64,000 nucleotides of DNA from Actinocrispum wychmicini. Lineage in GTDB: Bacteria > Actinomycetota > Actinomycetes > Mycobacteriales > Pseudonocardiaceae. This document shows positions 55,842 to 64,000 of this stretch, one piece after another (the stretch's first letter is position 1; the number at the start of each line of letters is the position of its first letter). Where the stretch lies: positions 558,001 through 622,000 of the forward strand of contig NZ_SLWS01000002.1 of the NCBI RefSeq assembly GCF_004345645.1, in the 5' to 3' direction. The notes under the pieces were generated by a model. The model was not told the DNA's origin and did no database searches. It saw only the letters and a program-made list of their open reading frames with translations. The translations under genes were made by a program, and so were the position numbers.

Positions 55842-55889
55842 ACTAACGCTCATGTTACTAGCATTGATGTTACCAACATGAGTGTTAGT
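55842..55889. promoter_or_regulatory. inverted-repeat operator candidate upstream of the DUF234-type ATPase
   Basis: ACTAACGCTCATGTT (55842-55856) and AACATGAGTGTTAGT (55875-55889) are complementary at 14 of 15 positions, separated by 18 AT-rich bases. The right edge is 26 bases before the GTG start at 55915. The low GC content and position suggest a promoter-operator. Confidence 0.6.
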
Positions 55890-55914
55890 AACGGTGCGCA
55901 GCGGAGGTGTCGGA

Positions 55915-57333
55915 GTGGCTCGTTTCGTCGGCAGGGACCGTGAGCTGCGGATTCTGCGGGATGAGCTGGCGCGGGTCCGCCAGGCGGACGACGACCGCCC
56001 GGGGCGCTGCCTGCTCATCCGTGGTCGCCGACGCGTTGGGAAGTCCCGGCTGGTCGAAACCTTCGCGGATCGAGCGGGCGCACCATTCCTGTTCTTCACC
56101 GCCACCGGCGAGGCGACCGAGATGGAACTGGCCCGGTTCAGCCAGGACGCTCTTGAGTCGACCTTGCCGGCGAAGGATCTGCTGGCCGCCGGCAACCCGG
56201 CGAACTGGGGCGACGCGCTGCGGCTGCTGGCCGCCGTTCTGCCGGACAACGCGCCGAGCATCGTGGTGATCGACGAGCTGCCGTACCTGATGGACGACAG
56301 CCAAGCTTTCGAAGGAGTGCTGCAACGGTCCTGGGACCGTTATCTGGCGCGCAAGCCGACGCTGCTGATCCTGATCGGCTCGGACTTGTCGATGATGGCG
56401 GCGCTGGACAGTTACGAGCGCCCCTTTCACCAGCGTGGCCGCGAAATGGTCATCGGCCCGCTGAACCCCTTGGACCTGGCCGGAATGCTGGAGATGGACC
56501 CACCCGAGGCGTTCGACGCGGCGTTGGTCACCGGCGGGCTGCCCTTGATCTGTGCTGACTGGGCAGCCGGACAGGACCTCTGGGGATTCCTCGACGATGC
56601 CCTGGCCAACCCCACGTCGCCGCTGCTGGTCTCCGCGGAACGGTCACTGGCTGCCGAGTTCCCCGAACACGCCCAGGCCCGTACCGTCCTGGGTGCCATC
56701 GGCTCCGGCGAACGCACGTTCACCAACATCGCCAAGGCAGCCGGGGGAATCGGAGCCACCCCACTGCAACGGTCACTGTCCACTTTGATCGACAAACGCG
56801 TCGTGGCCGGGGATCTCCCGCTGTCCACCCGGCCGTCCAAAGACCGCCGATACCGCGTCACTGACCCGTATTTGCGGTTCTGGCTGAGGTTCCTCGCCCC
56901 GGCCATGGACGAGATCGAACGCGGCCGCAGCGACCTGACCCTCAACCGAATCCGACGGAGTTGGACCACCTGGCGTGGTCGCGCCGTCGAACCCCTTGTC
57001 CGCGAGGCACTCGGCCGACTCCTCCCGGACGACCACATTCCGGCCGCGCCAGCCATTGGCGGCTACTGGACCAGGACCAACGACATCGAGATCGACATCG
57101 TCGGAGCCGACCGCGCTCCCGTCGCACGTCAACTTCTCTTCGCCGGATCCATCAAGTGGCTGGAGAACTCCGCCTTCGACGACCACGACCTCGCCGACCT
57201 CCAACGGCACGCCGCCGCCCTGACCGACCAGCCGCTACCCCTTGTCGCGGTGTCCCGCAGCGGCACGTCCTGCGAAGGCGCCCACGCGACGTACGAACCA
57301 GCCGACCTTCTCGGTGCATGGGACCCGCGATGA
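55915..57333 (+). CDS. AAA ATPase with DUF234-type nuclease-like C-terminal domain
   Basis: 472 residues. Walker A GRRRVGKSRLVE, Walker B IVVIDELPYL and an Arg/Ser sensor region LILIGSDLSMM define a STAND/MNS-type ATPase like the archaeal ATPase family. A winged helix follows (about 260-330), then a PD-(D/E)xK-like domain: NDIEIDIVGAD and LLFAGSIKWLE supply the acidic and Lys residues. Homologues are often mobile or defence-linked; function is not established. GTG at 55915 has GGAGG upstream. Convergent with the P450 gene with one base between stops. Confidence 0.82.
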   Translation: MARFVGRDRELRILRDELARVRQADDDRPGRCLLIRGRRRVGKSRLVETFADRAGAPFLFFTATGEATEMELARFSQDALESTLPAKDLLAAGNPANWGDALRLLAAVLPDNAPSIVVIDELPYLMDDSQAFEGVLQRSWDRYLARKPTLLILIGSDLSMMAALDSYERPFHQRGREMVIGPLNPLDLAGMLEMDPPEAFDAALVTGGLPLICADWAAGQDLWGFLDDALANPTSPLLVSAERSLAAEFPEHAQARTVLGAIGSGERTFTNIAKAAGGIGATPLQRSLSTLIDKRVVAGDLPLSTRPSKDRRYRVTDPYLRFWLRFLAPAMDEIERGRSDLTLNRIRRSWTTWRGRAVEPLVREALGRLLPDDHIPAAPAIGGYWTRTNDIEIDIVGADRAPVARQLLFAGSIKWLENSAFDDHDLADLQRHAAALTDQPLPLVAVSRSGTSCEGAHATYEPADLLGAWDPR

Positions 57334-57334
57334 G

Positions 57335-58528
57335 CTAAAGGAGCACGGGCAGGGTATCGGTGCCGTGCTGGACGAAACCCCGTGCGCCGTAACGGAATGC
57401 GGGCGGCTGTTCGGGATCGAGGCGGATGTCCGGGAACCGGTCGAGCATCGCGTCCAGCGCCGCGGCCACCTCGATCCGGGCCAGCGGCGCGCCCACACAG
57501 TAGTGCGGGCCCAGGCCGAAGCCCAGGTGGGTGCCGGGCCGGTCCAGGTCGAAGACCTCCGGTTCGGGGTAGACGTCCCGGTCGTAGTGGGCGGCGGCGA
57601 TGCACAGGTAGACCATGGCGCCCGCGTCGATCCTGTGTCCGGCGATCTCGGTGTCCTGGGTGACCAGGCGGTACAGCCCCGCGGACGGGTTGGCCCACCG
57701 GAACGACTCGTCAAGCGCGGCGTCCTTCAGGCTCCGGTCGGCCCGGACCCGGTGCAGCGCCGACGGGTTGAGCAGCAGCGAGGACACGGTCGCGGACAGC
57801 ATCTGAATGGTGGTCTCCAAGCCGCCCAACAGGAGGCTGACCACCGCGACCGTGCACGCCTCGACGCTGAACCCACCTTCGCTGAGGTGCGCACGGATGA
57901 TCTCGCCGAGCAGACTGTCCCCCGGATCGGCCCGTTCCGCCTCGATCAACGTGCCGGCGTACCCACTGAGCTCACTGAACGCCGCCTGGCCCGCGGCCGC
58001 CACCGCGGCGTCCATCGGCGACCCCAACCAGCTCACGATGGCCCGCACCCACCCCAGCCCCCGATCCCCCAACTCGTCCGGAATCCCCAGCAGGTCAAGA
58101 AAAACAGCCATCGGGTACCGCGCGAACGCCGCCTCGACCAACTCCACCCCCGGCCGCCCGACAAAGCTGTCGAACGTCCGCTCCGCGATGGGCTTTATCC
58201 GCGCCGCGTACCGCGCGCTCGCCCCGGGACTGAAGAACCGGTTGTGGATCCGCCGTTGCCGCGTGTGCTCGGCCCCGTCCTGCGCGATCATCATCGACTG
58301 GACCATCGGGGCGGCCCCGTAGAACCGAGTGCTGAACGTCCCATGATCCCTGAGCCCGGCGGACACATCCCTGTGCCGCAACACAACGAGCGCCCCCATG
58401 TGCTCGTCGAACACAGCCGCCCGCGCCCGCCCCATCTCGGCCAACGACAACCCGATAGCCGACGGACTCGCCGAACCCACCGCGAACGCACTCGTCATGG
58501 ACCGAATATCCGGGACGAACTCCCGCAT
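57335..58528 (-). CDS. cytochrome P450
   Basis: 397 residues. I-helix SLLLGGLETTIQM, ExxR motif in ALDESFRWANP and heme loop FGLGPHYCVGAPLAR (heme-ligating Cys) are all intact. Soluble bacterial class I type, needing a ferredoxin partner that is not encoded nearby. Substrate unknown. ATG at 58528 with AAGGG upstream; GTG 58552 is an alternative. Divergent from a TetR gene whose operator lies between them, so it is probably induced by a ligand of that repressor. Confidence 0.92.
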   Translation of the reverse strand: MREFVPDIRSMTSAFAVGSASPSAIGLSLAEMGRARAAVFDEHMGALVVLRHRDVSAGLRDHGTFSTRFYGAAPMVQSMMIAQDGAEHTRQRRIHNRFFSPGASARYAARIKPIAERTFDSFVGRPGVELVEAAFARYPMAVFLDLLGIPDELGDRGLGWVRAIVSWLGSPMDAAVAAAGQAAFSELSGYAGTLIEAERADPGDSLLGEIIRAHLSEGGFSVEACTVAVVSLLLGGLETTIQMLSATVSSLLLNPSALHRVRADRSLKDAALDESFRWANPSAGLYRLVTQDTEIAGHRIDAGAMVYLCIAAAHYDRDVYPEPEVFDLDRPGTHLGFGLGPHYCVGAPLARIEVAAALDAMLDRFPDIRLDPEQPPAFRYGARGFVQHGTDTLPVLL

Positions 58529-58566
58529 GTCACGAGCCCTTCGGCCGCCCAAAGGGGCGGCGCCCT

Positions 58567-58602
58567 GTTTACAGCGTACACAGGCTGGTCTACGCTGTAC
58601 AC
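58567..58602. promoter_or_regulatory. TetR operator overlapping a leaderless tetR promoter
   Basis: GTTTACAGCGTACAC (58567-58581) and GTCTACGCTGTACAC (58588-58602) are inverted copies matching at 13 of 15 positions. The left arm contains TTTACA (-35) and the right arm TACGCT (-10) with a 17-base spacer. The ATG at 58603 follows directly, so the transcript would be nearly leaderless and repressed by its own product. Confidence 0.75.
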
Positions 58603-59175
58603 ATGACGACGACGGTTGAGCGGATTTCCCAGGCGGCGCTCAAGATCCTCCTGGAGGAGGGCGCGCAGGCGGTGACCATGCGGCGGGTGGCCGCGGCCTC
58701 CGGGGTCACGGCCATGGCCAGCTACCGGCATTTTCCCAATCGGGAGGCGTTGTTGCGGGCCGTGGTCGACGAGGCCGTCGCCGACGTCACCCAGGAGTGG
58801 GGCAAGGACCTCGGTGCGGACTTCGGCGCGCAGGTGGACGCGTTGTTGGAGCAGTTCCTGGATTTCGCGTTGGGAATGTCCAACTTGTACTTGTTCCTCG
58901 TGGCCGAGCAGTGGGACGGCGCCAGGCAGTTTCCTGAGGACTTTCGCACAGGTGGGTCGCCGGCGTTCGCGCCGATGTTGGGGGTGGTGGAGGAGGCCAT
59001 GATCAACGGGGTGCTGAAGGCCGATGATCCGTTGGAGGTCACGTTGGCGGTCACCTCGCCGGTGATGGGTCTGGTCCAGCAGTATCTGGGGCGGCGGATC
59101 GCGTTGGCCGAGAAGGACTTCCGCGCGCTGTGCCAACGGACCGTACAGAGGGTCCTCAATGGACTTGCGGCGTAG
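58603..59175 (+). CDS. TetR-family repressor
   Basis: 190 residues. N-terminal helix-turn-helix VTMRRVAAASGVTAMASYRHF, a family-typical block (written here over two motifs: VTMRRVAAASGVTAM, SYRHFPNREALL). The C-terminal half forms the ligand domain. No ribosome-binding site precedes the ATG; the operator ends at the base before it. It overlaps the next gene by 17 bases and probably regulates the divergent P450, itself and the downstream membrane protein. Confidence 0.9.
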   Translation: MTTTVERISQAALKILLEEGAQAVTMRRVAAASGVTAMASYRHFPNREALLRAVVDEAVADVTQEWGKDLGADFGAQVDALLEQFLDFALGMSNLYLFLVAEQWDGARQFPEDFRTGGSPAFAPMLGVVEEAMINGVLKADDPLEVTLAVTSPVMGLVQQYLGRRIALAEKDFRALCQRTVQRVLNGLAA

Positions 59176-60529
59176 CGCGGCCGCGGTCGCGGCGTCGGCG
59201 ATCCTGTTCTACTTCGGCACCGGGTTGAGTCCGGTCGCGCAACTGACCTGGGTCGCGCCGCTGCCGATCTTGCTCCTGGCGCCCAGGGTCCGTACGTCGA
59301 CCGCGCTCATTGCGGCGTTCGTGGCGCACCTCCTTGGCACCACGAACAGTTGGGCCTTTCAGTTACGGTCGCACGACGTCCCGTTCTGGCCGATGGGCTT
59401 GATGATCGACGTCGGCATGTCGTTGGTCTTCACCGCGAGTGTGTGGGCTTTCCGGCGCACGTACAGCAGGCCGTTGCTGGCCGCGTTCACCGCGCCGGCT
59501 GTGTGGACGGGCGCGCTCTACGTCGTGTCAGTCTCGAATCCGGCCGGCATGATGGGGACGTTCGCCAACCACCAGGCCGGTTTCCCGCTCGTGATGCAGA
59601 CGGCGGCACTCACGGGTATGTGGGGTGTCGAGTTCCTCGTCATGTTCGTGCCATGCGCGATCGCCGCCGCCCGGCCGGCGACTCTGCTGGTAGCGACGGG
59701 AGTGCTGGGCCTCGTGCTGGTCGGCGGGGCGATCAGGATGGACACGGGACCGACCCGGAAAGTGGCCACGATCGCGACCAACCAACATGTCTGGGCCCCG
59801 GACGTGGACTCCCCAGCAGGCAAGGACCTGATCAGCGCGTACGCCGACGAGATCAGCAAACTCCCAGACGACGTCACCATGATCGTGCTGCCGGAACAGA
59901 CCGTCCGCTCGACGACGACCCCAGCCGTCATCCAGCCGCTGATCAACGCGGCCCACGGCCGAACCGTGGTGGTGGGCGTGGCGTACGACGACGGCAGGAA
60001 CAAGTTCAACTACGCCGTCACCGCCGACCAGGTCTACCTCAAGCAGCACGACTCGGTCAGTCCGCGAGGCCATGACCTCGTCTTTCCCGATGCACGGACC
60101 GGGGTCGTGATCTGCGCGGACGTCAACTTCCCCGCTCCGACCCGCGACTACGCCAACGCGGGCACCGAGATCCTCGCGATCCCCGCGTCCGATGAGGACA
60201 CCAACGGGTGGCAGCACAGCCGTACCGCGCTCATCCGGGGTGTCGAGAACGGGCAGGCGGTCGTGTGGTCCGACCGGACAGGCGAGTCGATGATCTCCGA
60301 CGGCTGGGGGCGGGTCGTCGCGAGCGCGCACACCGGCGGAAACGGTCCGTTCACGACTCTCGTCGCGGACGTGCCGATCGGCCCGGGAGCCACGGCGTAC
60401 ACGAGTCTGGGCGACTGGTTCGCGTGGCTGTGCCTAGCTTTGGCGGTCGCCGGGCTGGTCGTCAAGCCGCGCCGCGCGCCCCTGGAGATACCGCCGCTCC
60501 GGCAGGCTGAGAGTGCGGCTCGCGGCTAG
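59159..60529 (+). CDS. apolipoprotein N-acyltransferase/nitrilase-like membrane protein
   Basis: 456 residues. About six N-terminal membrane helices (residues 7-190), then a carbon-nitrogen hydrolase domain with the catalytic triad visible as Glu in MIVLPEQTV, Lys in QVYLKQHDSV and Cys in GVVICADVNF. A last helix stands near the C terminus (WFAWLCLALAVAGLVV). This is the Lnt layout, but actinomycetes usually have a longer Lnt (about 500+ residues); it may be a specialised relative. ATG at 59159 lies inside the end of tetR. Its 3' end runs 96 bases antisense into the ECF42 gene. Confidence 0.85.
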   Translation: MDLRRSAAAVAASAILFYFGTGLSPVAQLTWVAPLPILLLAPRVRTSTALIAAFVAHLLGTTNSWAFQLRSHDVPFWPMGLMIDVGMSLVFTASVWAFRRTYSRPLLAAFTAPAVWTGALYVVSVSNPAGMMGTFANHQAGFPLVMQTAALTGMWGVEFLVMFVPCAIAAARPATLLVATGVLGLVLVGGAIRMDTGPTRKVATIATNQHVWAPDVDSPAGKDLISAYADEISKLPDDVTMIVLPEQTVRSTTTPAVIQPLINAAHGRTVVVGVAYDDGRNKFNYAVTADQVYLKQHDSVSPRGHDLVFPDARTGVVICADVNFPAPTRDYANAGTEILAIPASDEDTNGWQHSRTALIRGVENGQAVVWSDRTGESMISDGWGRVVASAHTGGNGPFTTLVADVPIGPGATAYTSLGDWFAWLCLALAVAGLVVKPRRAPLEIPPLRQAESAARG

Positions 60530-61609
60530 CGAGTACTCCACGCGGGCGGCTTCGTTGTCCCCCGCTGCCTCAAGGAGATGCGCGCGGACGGCAGGCAGAC
60601 GGTGATGCTCGGCGAGCGCCGGGTCGGCCGACTCAAGGGCCTGGAGAGCCGCGCGTGGCCCGTGCACTTCGGCGAACGCGACGATCCGGTTCAGCGTGAC
60701 CATCGGTCCGGGCGCGACCTGGGTCAGAATGTCGTACAGGGCAAGGATCTGCGGCCAGTCCGTGGCCTTGGTGTCGGCGGCTTCGGCGTGCACGGCGGCG
60801 ATCGCCGCCTGCAGTTGGTACGGGCCGACCGGCGAGGACGACAACGAGGAGGTGACGAGCGCGATCCCCTCGGCGATCGCGTCCGCGTCCCACCCCGATC
60901 TGTCCTGTTCGGACAGTGGCACCAGTGAACCGTCCGACGTGGTCCGGGCCGGCCGGCGCGCGTCGGTCAGCAGCATCAACGCGAGCAGCCCGGTGGCCTC
61001 GCCCGTCCGGGGCAGCTGCCGGGCGAGGCGGATCGCCTCGGTGCTCAACTCGACGCGGTGCAAGGAATCCCCGGAGCTGGCCGTGTAACCCTCGTTGAAG
61101 ATCAGGTACAGCACATGCAGGACGGACCCGATGTCCGACGTCCGCTCGAACGGCACGCCTTTGATCTTCTGCTTGGCCCGGCTGATCCGTTGCGCGATCG
61201 TCGCCTCGGGCACGAGGAACGCCCGCGCGATCTCCGCGGTGGTCAGCCCGCCGACCGCGCGCAGGGTCAACGCGATCTGCGAGGCCGGCGTCAGCGAAGG
61301 GTGGCAGCACAGTTGGAACAGGGTGAGCGTGTCGTCCACACCGGCCACATCAGTGGGTGTGTCGAGGAACGCGGCGTTCTCCTCGCGGCGTTGCCGGGCG
61401 GAGTCGCTGCGCCACATCTCGATCCGGCGCCGGGACGCGACCGTGATCAGCCAGCTCTTCGGATTGTCCGGCACGCCTTCGGCCGGCCACTGCCGGACGG
61501 CCGCCAGCAGGGCCTCCTGGACCGCGTCCTCACACGTGTCGAACCCGCCGTAGCGGCGGACCAGCGCGCCAAGCACCTGCGGCGCCAGCTCACGCAGCAG
61601 TGTGTTCAC
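60434..61609 (-). CDS. ECF42-type sigma factor with C-terminal helical extension
   Basis: 391 residues. Sigma region 2 (GFDTCEDAVQEALLAAVRQW) and region 4 (LTTAEIARAFLVPEATIAQR) are followed by a long C-terminal extension (LYLIFNEGYTASSGDSLHRV and TPR-like helices) typical of group ECF42. Such factors have no anti-sigma factor and are linked to a YCII/DGPF gene, as here. GTG at 61609 overlaps the YCII stop (GTGA). It should direct transcription of a small stress regulon. Confidence 0.93.
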   Translation of the reverse strand: MNTLLRELAPQVLGALVRRYGGFDTCEDAVQEALLAAVRQWPAEGVPDNPKSWLITVASRRRIEMWRSDSARQRREENAAFLDTPTDVAGVDDTLTLFQLCCHPSLTPASQIALTLRAVGGLTTAEIARAFLVPEATIAQRISRAKQKIKGVPFERTSDIGSVLHVLYLIFNEGYTASSGDSLHRVELSTEAIRLARQLPRTGEATGLLALMLLTDARRPARTTSDGSLVPLSEQDRSGWDADAIAEGIALVTSSLSSSPVGPYQLQAAIAAVHAEAADTKATDWPQILALYDILTQVAPGPMVTLNRIVAFAEVHGPRAALQALESADPALAEHHRLPAVRAHLLEAAGDNEAARVEYSLAASRTLSLPERRYLQGRAARLDDQPGDRQS

Positions 61610-61962
61610 CCCATGTCCAACACCGGCCGCACTTCGACCAGGCCGAACACCGCCTCCGGGATCTTGCCGGCGTGTTCCAGCGCGCGGTCCATGCTCTCGC
61701 AGTCGACCACGTAGAACCCGGCCAGATGCTCCTTGACCTCGGCGAACGGCCCGTCCGTCGGCACGGCGTCGGAACTCGCGGGTACCCGCCTGGTCTGCGA
61801 CACGTCGGCGAGGGCCTCGGAGAGGACCAGCTCCCCGGACGCCGCCAAGCTCTCGCGGACATCGATGTGGCCCTGCCAGCCGACGAGCCGCTGCTCGTCG
61901 GTCATGCTCTCCCAGATCTGCCTGGTCGCGGCATTGCCGTAGACAAGGATCACGTACTTCAC
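61606..61962 (-). CDS. YCII-related DGPF-domain protein
   Basis: 118 residues. The family motif DGPFAEVKEHLAGFYVVDC is complete. These proteins accompany ECF42 sigma factors and are thought to help regulate them. GTG at 61962 has only a weak ribosome-binding site and lies 9 bases after the DUF4157 gene, so it may be translated by coupling. Confidence 0.92.
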   Translation of the reverse strand: MKYVILVYGNAATRQIWESMTDEQRLVGWQGHIDVRESLAASGELVLSEALADVSQTRRVPASSDAVPTDGPFAEVKEHLAGFYVVDCESMDRALEHAGKIPEAVFGLVEVRPVLDMG

Positions 61963-61971
61963 GTGATCACG

Positions 61972-62523
61972 CTACAAGGCTGAACCGGGATTCCGGGCGA
62001 CCTCGCTGGCCTCACGTTCGTCGTGGTCGTGCGGGTCGCTCACGACCAACCCGGGCGACCACTCCTTGCCCTCGACCGCGCCGGACGACTGTTGCACGGT
62101 GTGGTGCAGCTCGTGCCTGAGCGTGGCCTGCCCGGCGGGCGACCCTGGGTCATAGGCGCCGGAGCCGAAGAAGACGTCCTGCCCGGTGGTGAACGCGCGG
62201 GCGTTGAGCTCCGACGCGAGGCTCGCGGCCTCGGCGTCGCGGTGCACGACGACGTTGCCGAAGCTCTGCCCCATGTCGGACTCCACGGAGGAGCGCACGT
62301 CCGACGGCAGCGAGCCGCCTTTGCCGAGCCGGCTTTGGATCCGTACCGCGAGGTCGTCACCGCCGGGCTCGGCGGCCGGGGCCGAGTCCTCCAGCAGGCG
62401 GACCATCATCTGGTTGCCGCCCTGGAACGCGGCGTTCTCCAACGACGTGTCGGCCTGCCGGACCGGCGCCGGCGCTGTGTCGGCGTCGTGTTCCGCACGG
62501 CGAGAAGGCTCACGGAAGCTCAC
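61972..62523 (-). CDS. DUF4157 protein with metalloprotease-like motif
   Basis: 183 residues. DVRSSVESDMGQSFGNVVVH and RAFTTGQDVFFGSGAYDP are DUF4157 signatures, and the zinc-protease-like motif HELHH (TLRHELHHTVQQSSG) is intact. DUF4157 proteins are often cargo or accessory proteins of extracellular contractile injection systems; no such structural genes are in this window. GTG at 62523 has a weak site. First gene of a probable DUF4157-YCII-ECF42 operon. Confidence 0.87.
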   Translation of the reverse strand: MSFREPSRRAEHDADTAPAPVRQADTSLENAAFQGGNQMMVRLLEDSAPAAEPGGDDLAVRIQSRLGKGGSLPSDVRSSVESDMGQSFGNVVVHRDAEAASLASELNARAFTTGQDVFFGSGAYDPGSPAGQATLRHELHHTVQQSSGAVEGKEWSPGLVVSDPHDHDEREASEVARNPGSAL

Positions 62524-62588
62524 CCCATGAGTATTCGGCAGGTCGGGCCGTGATCACCATCGCCGGACCGGAAAGCCGCCCCAACGGG

Positions 62589-62619
62589 CAGAGGGGGAGG
62601 CCGATGGCCTCCCCCTCTG
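62589..62619 (-). terminator. terminator hairpin of the M4 metalloprotease gene
   Basis: A 14-bp perfect stem (CAGAGGGGGAGGCC, 62589-62602, with 62606-62619) and GAT loop, 16 bases beyond the protease stop codon. Confidence 0.85.
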
Positions 62620-62634
62620 TCACTTACGCGCGGA

Positions 62635-64000
62635 TCAGCTGGCGGTCAGCGCGGTGTCGTCGATGACGAAGGACGTCTGGAGCGACGCGTCCTCGACGGC
62701 GTTCCACTTGATGGTGACGGTCTGGCCGGCGAACGAGGAGACGTCGAACGTCTTCTGCACGTAGCCGTTGGCCGCGTTCAAGTTGGAGAAGGTACCCAGG
62801 GTCGTGCTGCCGGCGGTGACCGTCAGCTTGTCGAACTGGGTCGTGGTGGTGGTCTCATCGGTGTCGATGTGCAGGAAGAAGGTCAGCGACGCCTTGCAGT
62901 TGGCCGGGATGGCCACCGACTGCGACAGCGAGTCGGTGTGGGTCGTCCCGTAACCGTCCAGCCAGGCGTTCTGCGTGCCGCCGTGGGTGGGCTGCTGGCT
63001 GCCGTTGGCGCCGATCACGGCAGGAGTAGCGGTCCATCCGGTGGCACCCGACTCGAAGCCCGGGTTGGTGAACTTCTGGCCGGGGCTGGTGCACTGGCTG
63101 ATCTGGGTGACCGCCCACGTGAACGAGGCTGAACCGGTCTTCTTCGGGTTCGAGCTGTCGCTCACCGTGACGGTCACGTTGGAGTTGCCAATGGTGTTCG
63201 GGGTGCCCGAGATCAGGCCGGACGGGCTGATCGACAGGCCGGCGGGCAGGCCGGACCCGGTCCAGGTGTACGGCGTGGTGCCACCGGTGGCGGTCAGCTG
63301 GAGGTTGACCGGGGTGTTGATGACGGTGGACTGGTTGCCCGGGTTGTTCACGACCGGGTTGCCACCGGTCGGGTTGCAGGTCGGGTCGCCGGGCTGGGCC
63401 GGCACGCTCACCGCGTCCCACGCGGCCTTGACCGTGTTGAACGAGGTGCAGTCGCCCGGGGTGAAGTTCTTGGCGGCCGTCAGCGTCCAGGTCCGGTACA
63501 GCAGGTAGGAGCTGGCGCTGGTCTTCAGCTGCATGGCGGCGTAGAAGATCTTCATCGCGTTCTGCAGGCCGAGGCCGGTGACGGTGCTGCCGTTGCACGT
63601 GGTGCTGGTCGGCTGGCCGTCGGTCGGGTTGGTGCCCTCGGCGACGAGGTAGAACCAGTGGTTGCCCGGGCCGGCCGCGGCGTGCACCTCGGTGCTCGGG
63701 ATCTGGTTGTCGTAGCAGTTCTTGTGGCCCAGGGCGGACGGGTTGAACATGTTGCGGATCGGGCCCTGGCCGACCAGGTTGATCGTCTCGCCGACGAGGT
63801 AGTCGGGGGTGTCGAACCCGGACGGCTCGTTGGCGAAACCTTCGGTGGCCGCGCCGAACACGTCCGCGACGAACTCCTGGGTGCCGTTGCCGGAGATACC
63901 ACCCGGGGTGTGGTCGTCGATGCCGTGGCCGTGCTCGTGGCCGACGACGTCAAGCGAGCTGATCCACTGGTTCTGCTGGTTGTGGCCGATCTGGACCTGG
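62635..64000 (-). CDS. secreted M4 (thermolysin-like) metalloprotease, 5'-partial
   Basis: The frame is open to the end of the window, so only the last 455 codons are present. The zinc site HEHGH (in VVGHEHGHGIDDH) and the third ligand Glu in NGTQEFVADVFG are visible near the cut end. C-terminal to the peptidase come a putative Ig-like domain (LPAGLSISPSGLISGTPNTI) and a jelly-roll-like C-terminal domain that probably binds substrate (FTNPGFESGATGWTATP). Such secreted enzymes are made with a propeptide, which lies outside this window. Confidence 0.92.
   Translation of the reverse strand, partial: QVQIGHNQQNQWISSLDVVGHEHGHGIDDHTPGGISGNGTQEFVADVFGAATEGFANEPSGFDTPDYLVGETINLVGQGPIRNMFNPSALGHKNCYDNQIPSTEVHAAAGPGNHWFYLVAEGTNPTDGQPTSTTCNGSTVTGLGLQNAMKIFYAAMQLKTSASSYLLYRTWTLTAAKNFTPGDCTSFNTVKAAWDAVSVPAQPGDPTCNPTGGNPVVNNPGNQSTVINTPVNLQLTATGGTTPYTWTGSGLPAGLSISPSGLISGTPNTIGNSNVTVTVSDSSNPKKTGSASFTWAVTQISQCTSPGQKFTNPGFESGATGWTATPAVIGANGSQQPTHGGTQNAWLDGYGTTHTDSLSQSVAIPANCKASLTFFLHIDTDETTTTTQFDKLTVTAGSTTLGTFSNLNAANGYVQKTFDVSSFAGQTVTIKWNAVEDASLQTSFVIDDTALTAS

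Noticed and set aside
1..64000. CRISPR arrays, tRNA and rRNA genes
   Set aside because: No repeated spacer pattern, cloverleaf or rRNA sequence was recognised on reading both strands.

Overview
The window is high-GC DNA with actinobacterial features: GTG and overlapping ATGA/GTGA starts, SARP, AfsR-like and StrR-like regulators, a conservon (cvnABCD) and a B12-riboswitch-controlled nrdAB. A filamentous, antibiotic-producing actinomycete (Streptomyces or Pseudonocardiales type) fits. The species cannot be fixed from the sequence. No rRNA, tRNA or CRISPR array was seen.

Layout. 1-8636: the 3' end of a modular type I polyketide synthase (tail of an ACP, then KS-AT(methylmalonyl)-DH-KR-ACP and KS-AT(malonyl)-ACP, no thioesterase), converging with a SARP activator gene. 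9037-12797: a secreted beta-helix protein and a Tat-exported protein of unknown function. 13120-24022: a C-nucleoside/indigoidine-type locus. The operon trpF-like/upp/NRPS/psuG (minus strand) joins an indigoidine-synthetase-like NRPS (A-Ox-T-TE), a pseudouridine-5'-phosphate glycosidase homologue and a uracil phosphoribosyltransferase. With the nearby MFS exporter this matches the published logic of minimycin (oxazinomycin) clusters. It differs in a TrpF-like protein that lacks the catalytic Cys and in a PptA-like tautomerase domain fused to the NRPS C terminus. A zinc-ribbon/HTH pair, an XRE-NB-ARC regulator with twin operators and an AraC regulator lie beside it.

24028-31244: a tightly coupled seven-gene operon (ornithine-cyclodeaminase-like protein, MFS exporter, ATP-grasp ligase, SpeD-type pyruvoyl decarboxylase, HemN-like radical SAM enzyme, proline-dehydrogenase-like enzyme, second ATP-grasp ligase). 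A 52-residue secreted two-Cys peptide gene diverges from its head. I recognise no known pathway with this set; it is the best candidate for an undescribed biosynthetic system. AfsR-like and StrR-like regulators follow (31241-35453).

35892-48394: secreted M6-type protease, nrdAB with cobalamin riboswitch, lytic transglycosylase, methyltransferase, a 170-bp MITE-like element ending in the methyltransferase stop codon, an EACC1-caspase conflict module, and a PEP-utilising (rifampin phosphotransferase-like) enzyme. 48969-55811: NitT/TauT-type ABC transporter apparently co-transcribed with a conservon whose CvnA has a NIT-type sensor. 55915-64000: a DUF234-type ATPase, a P450/TetR divergent pair sharing an operator, a nitrilase/Lnt-like membrane protein, a DUF4157-YCII-ECF42 operon and the 3' part of a secreted M4 metalloprotease.

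Starts were chosen from ribosome-binding sites and overlaps visible in the sequence; functions come from motif recognition, not database searches.
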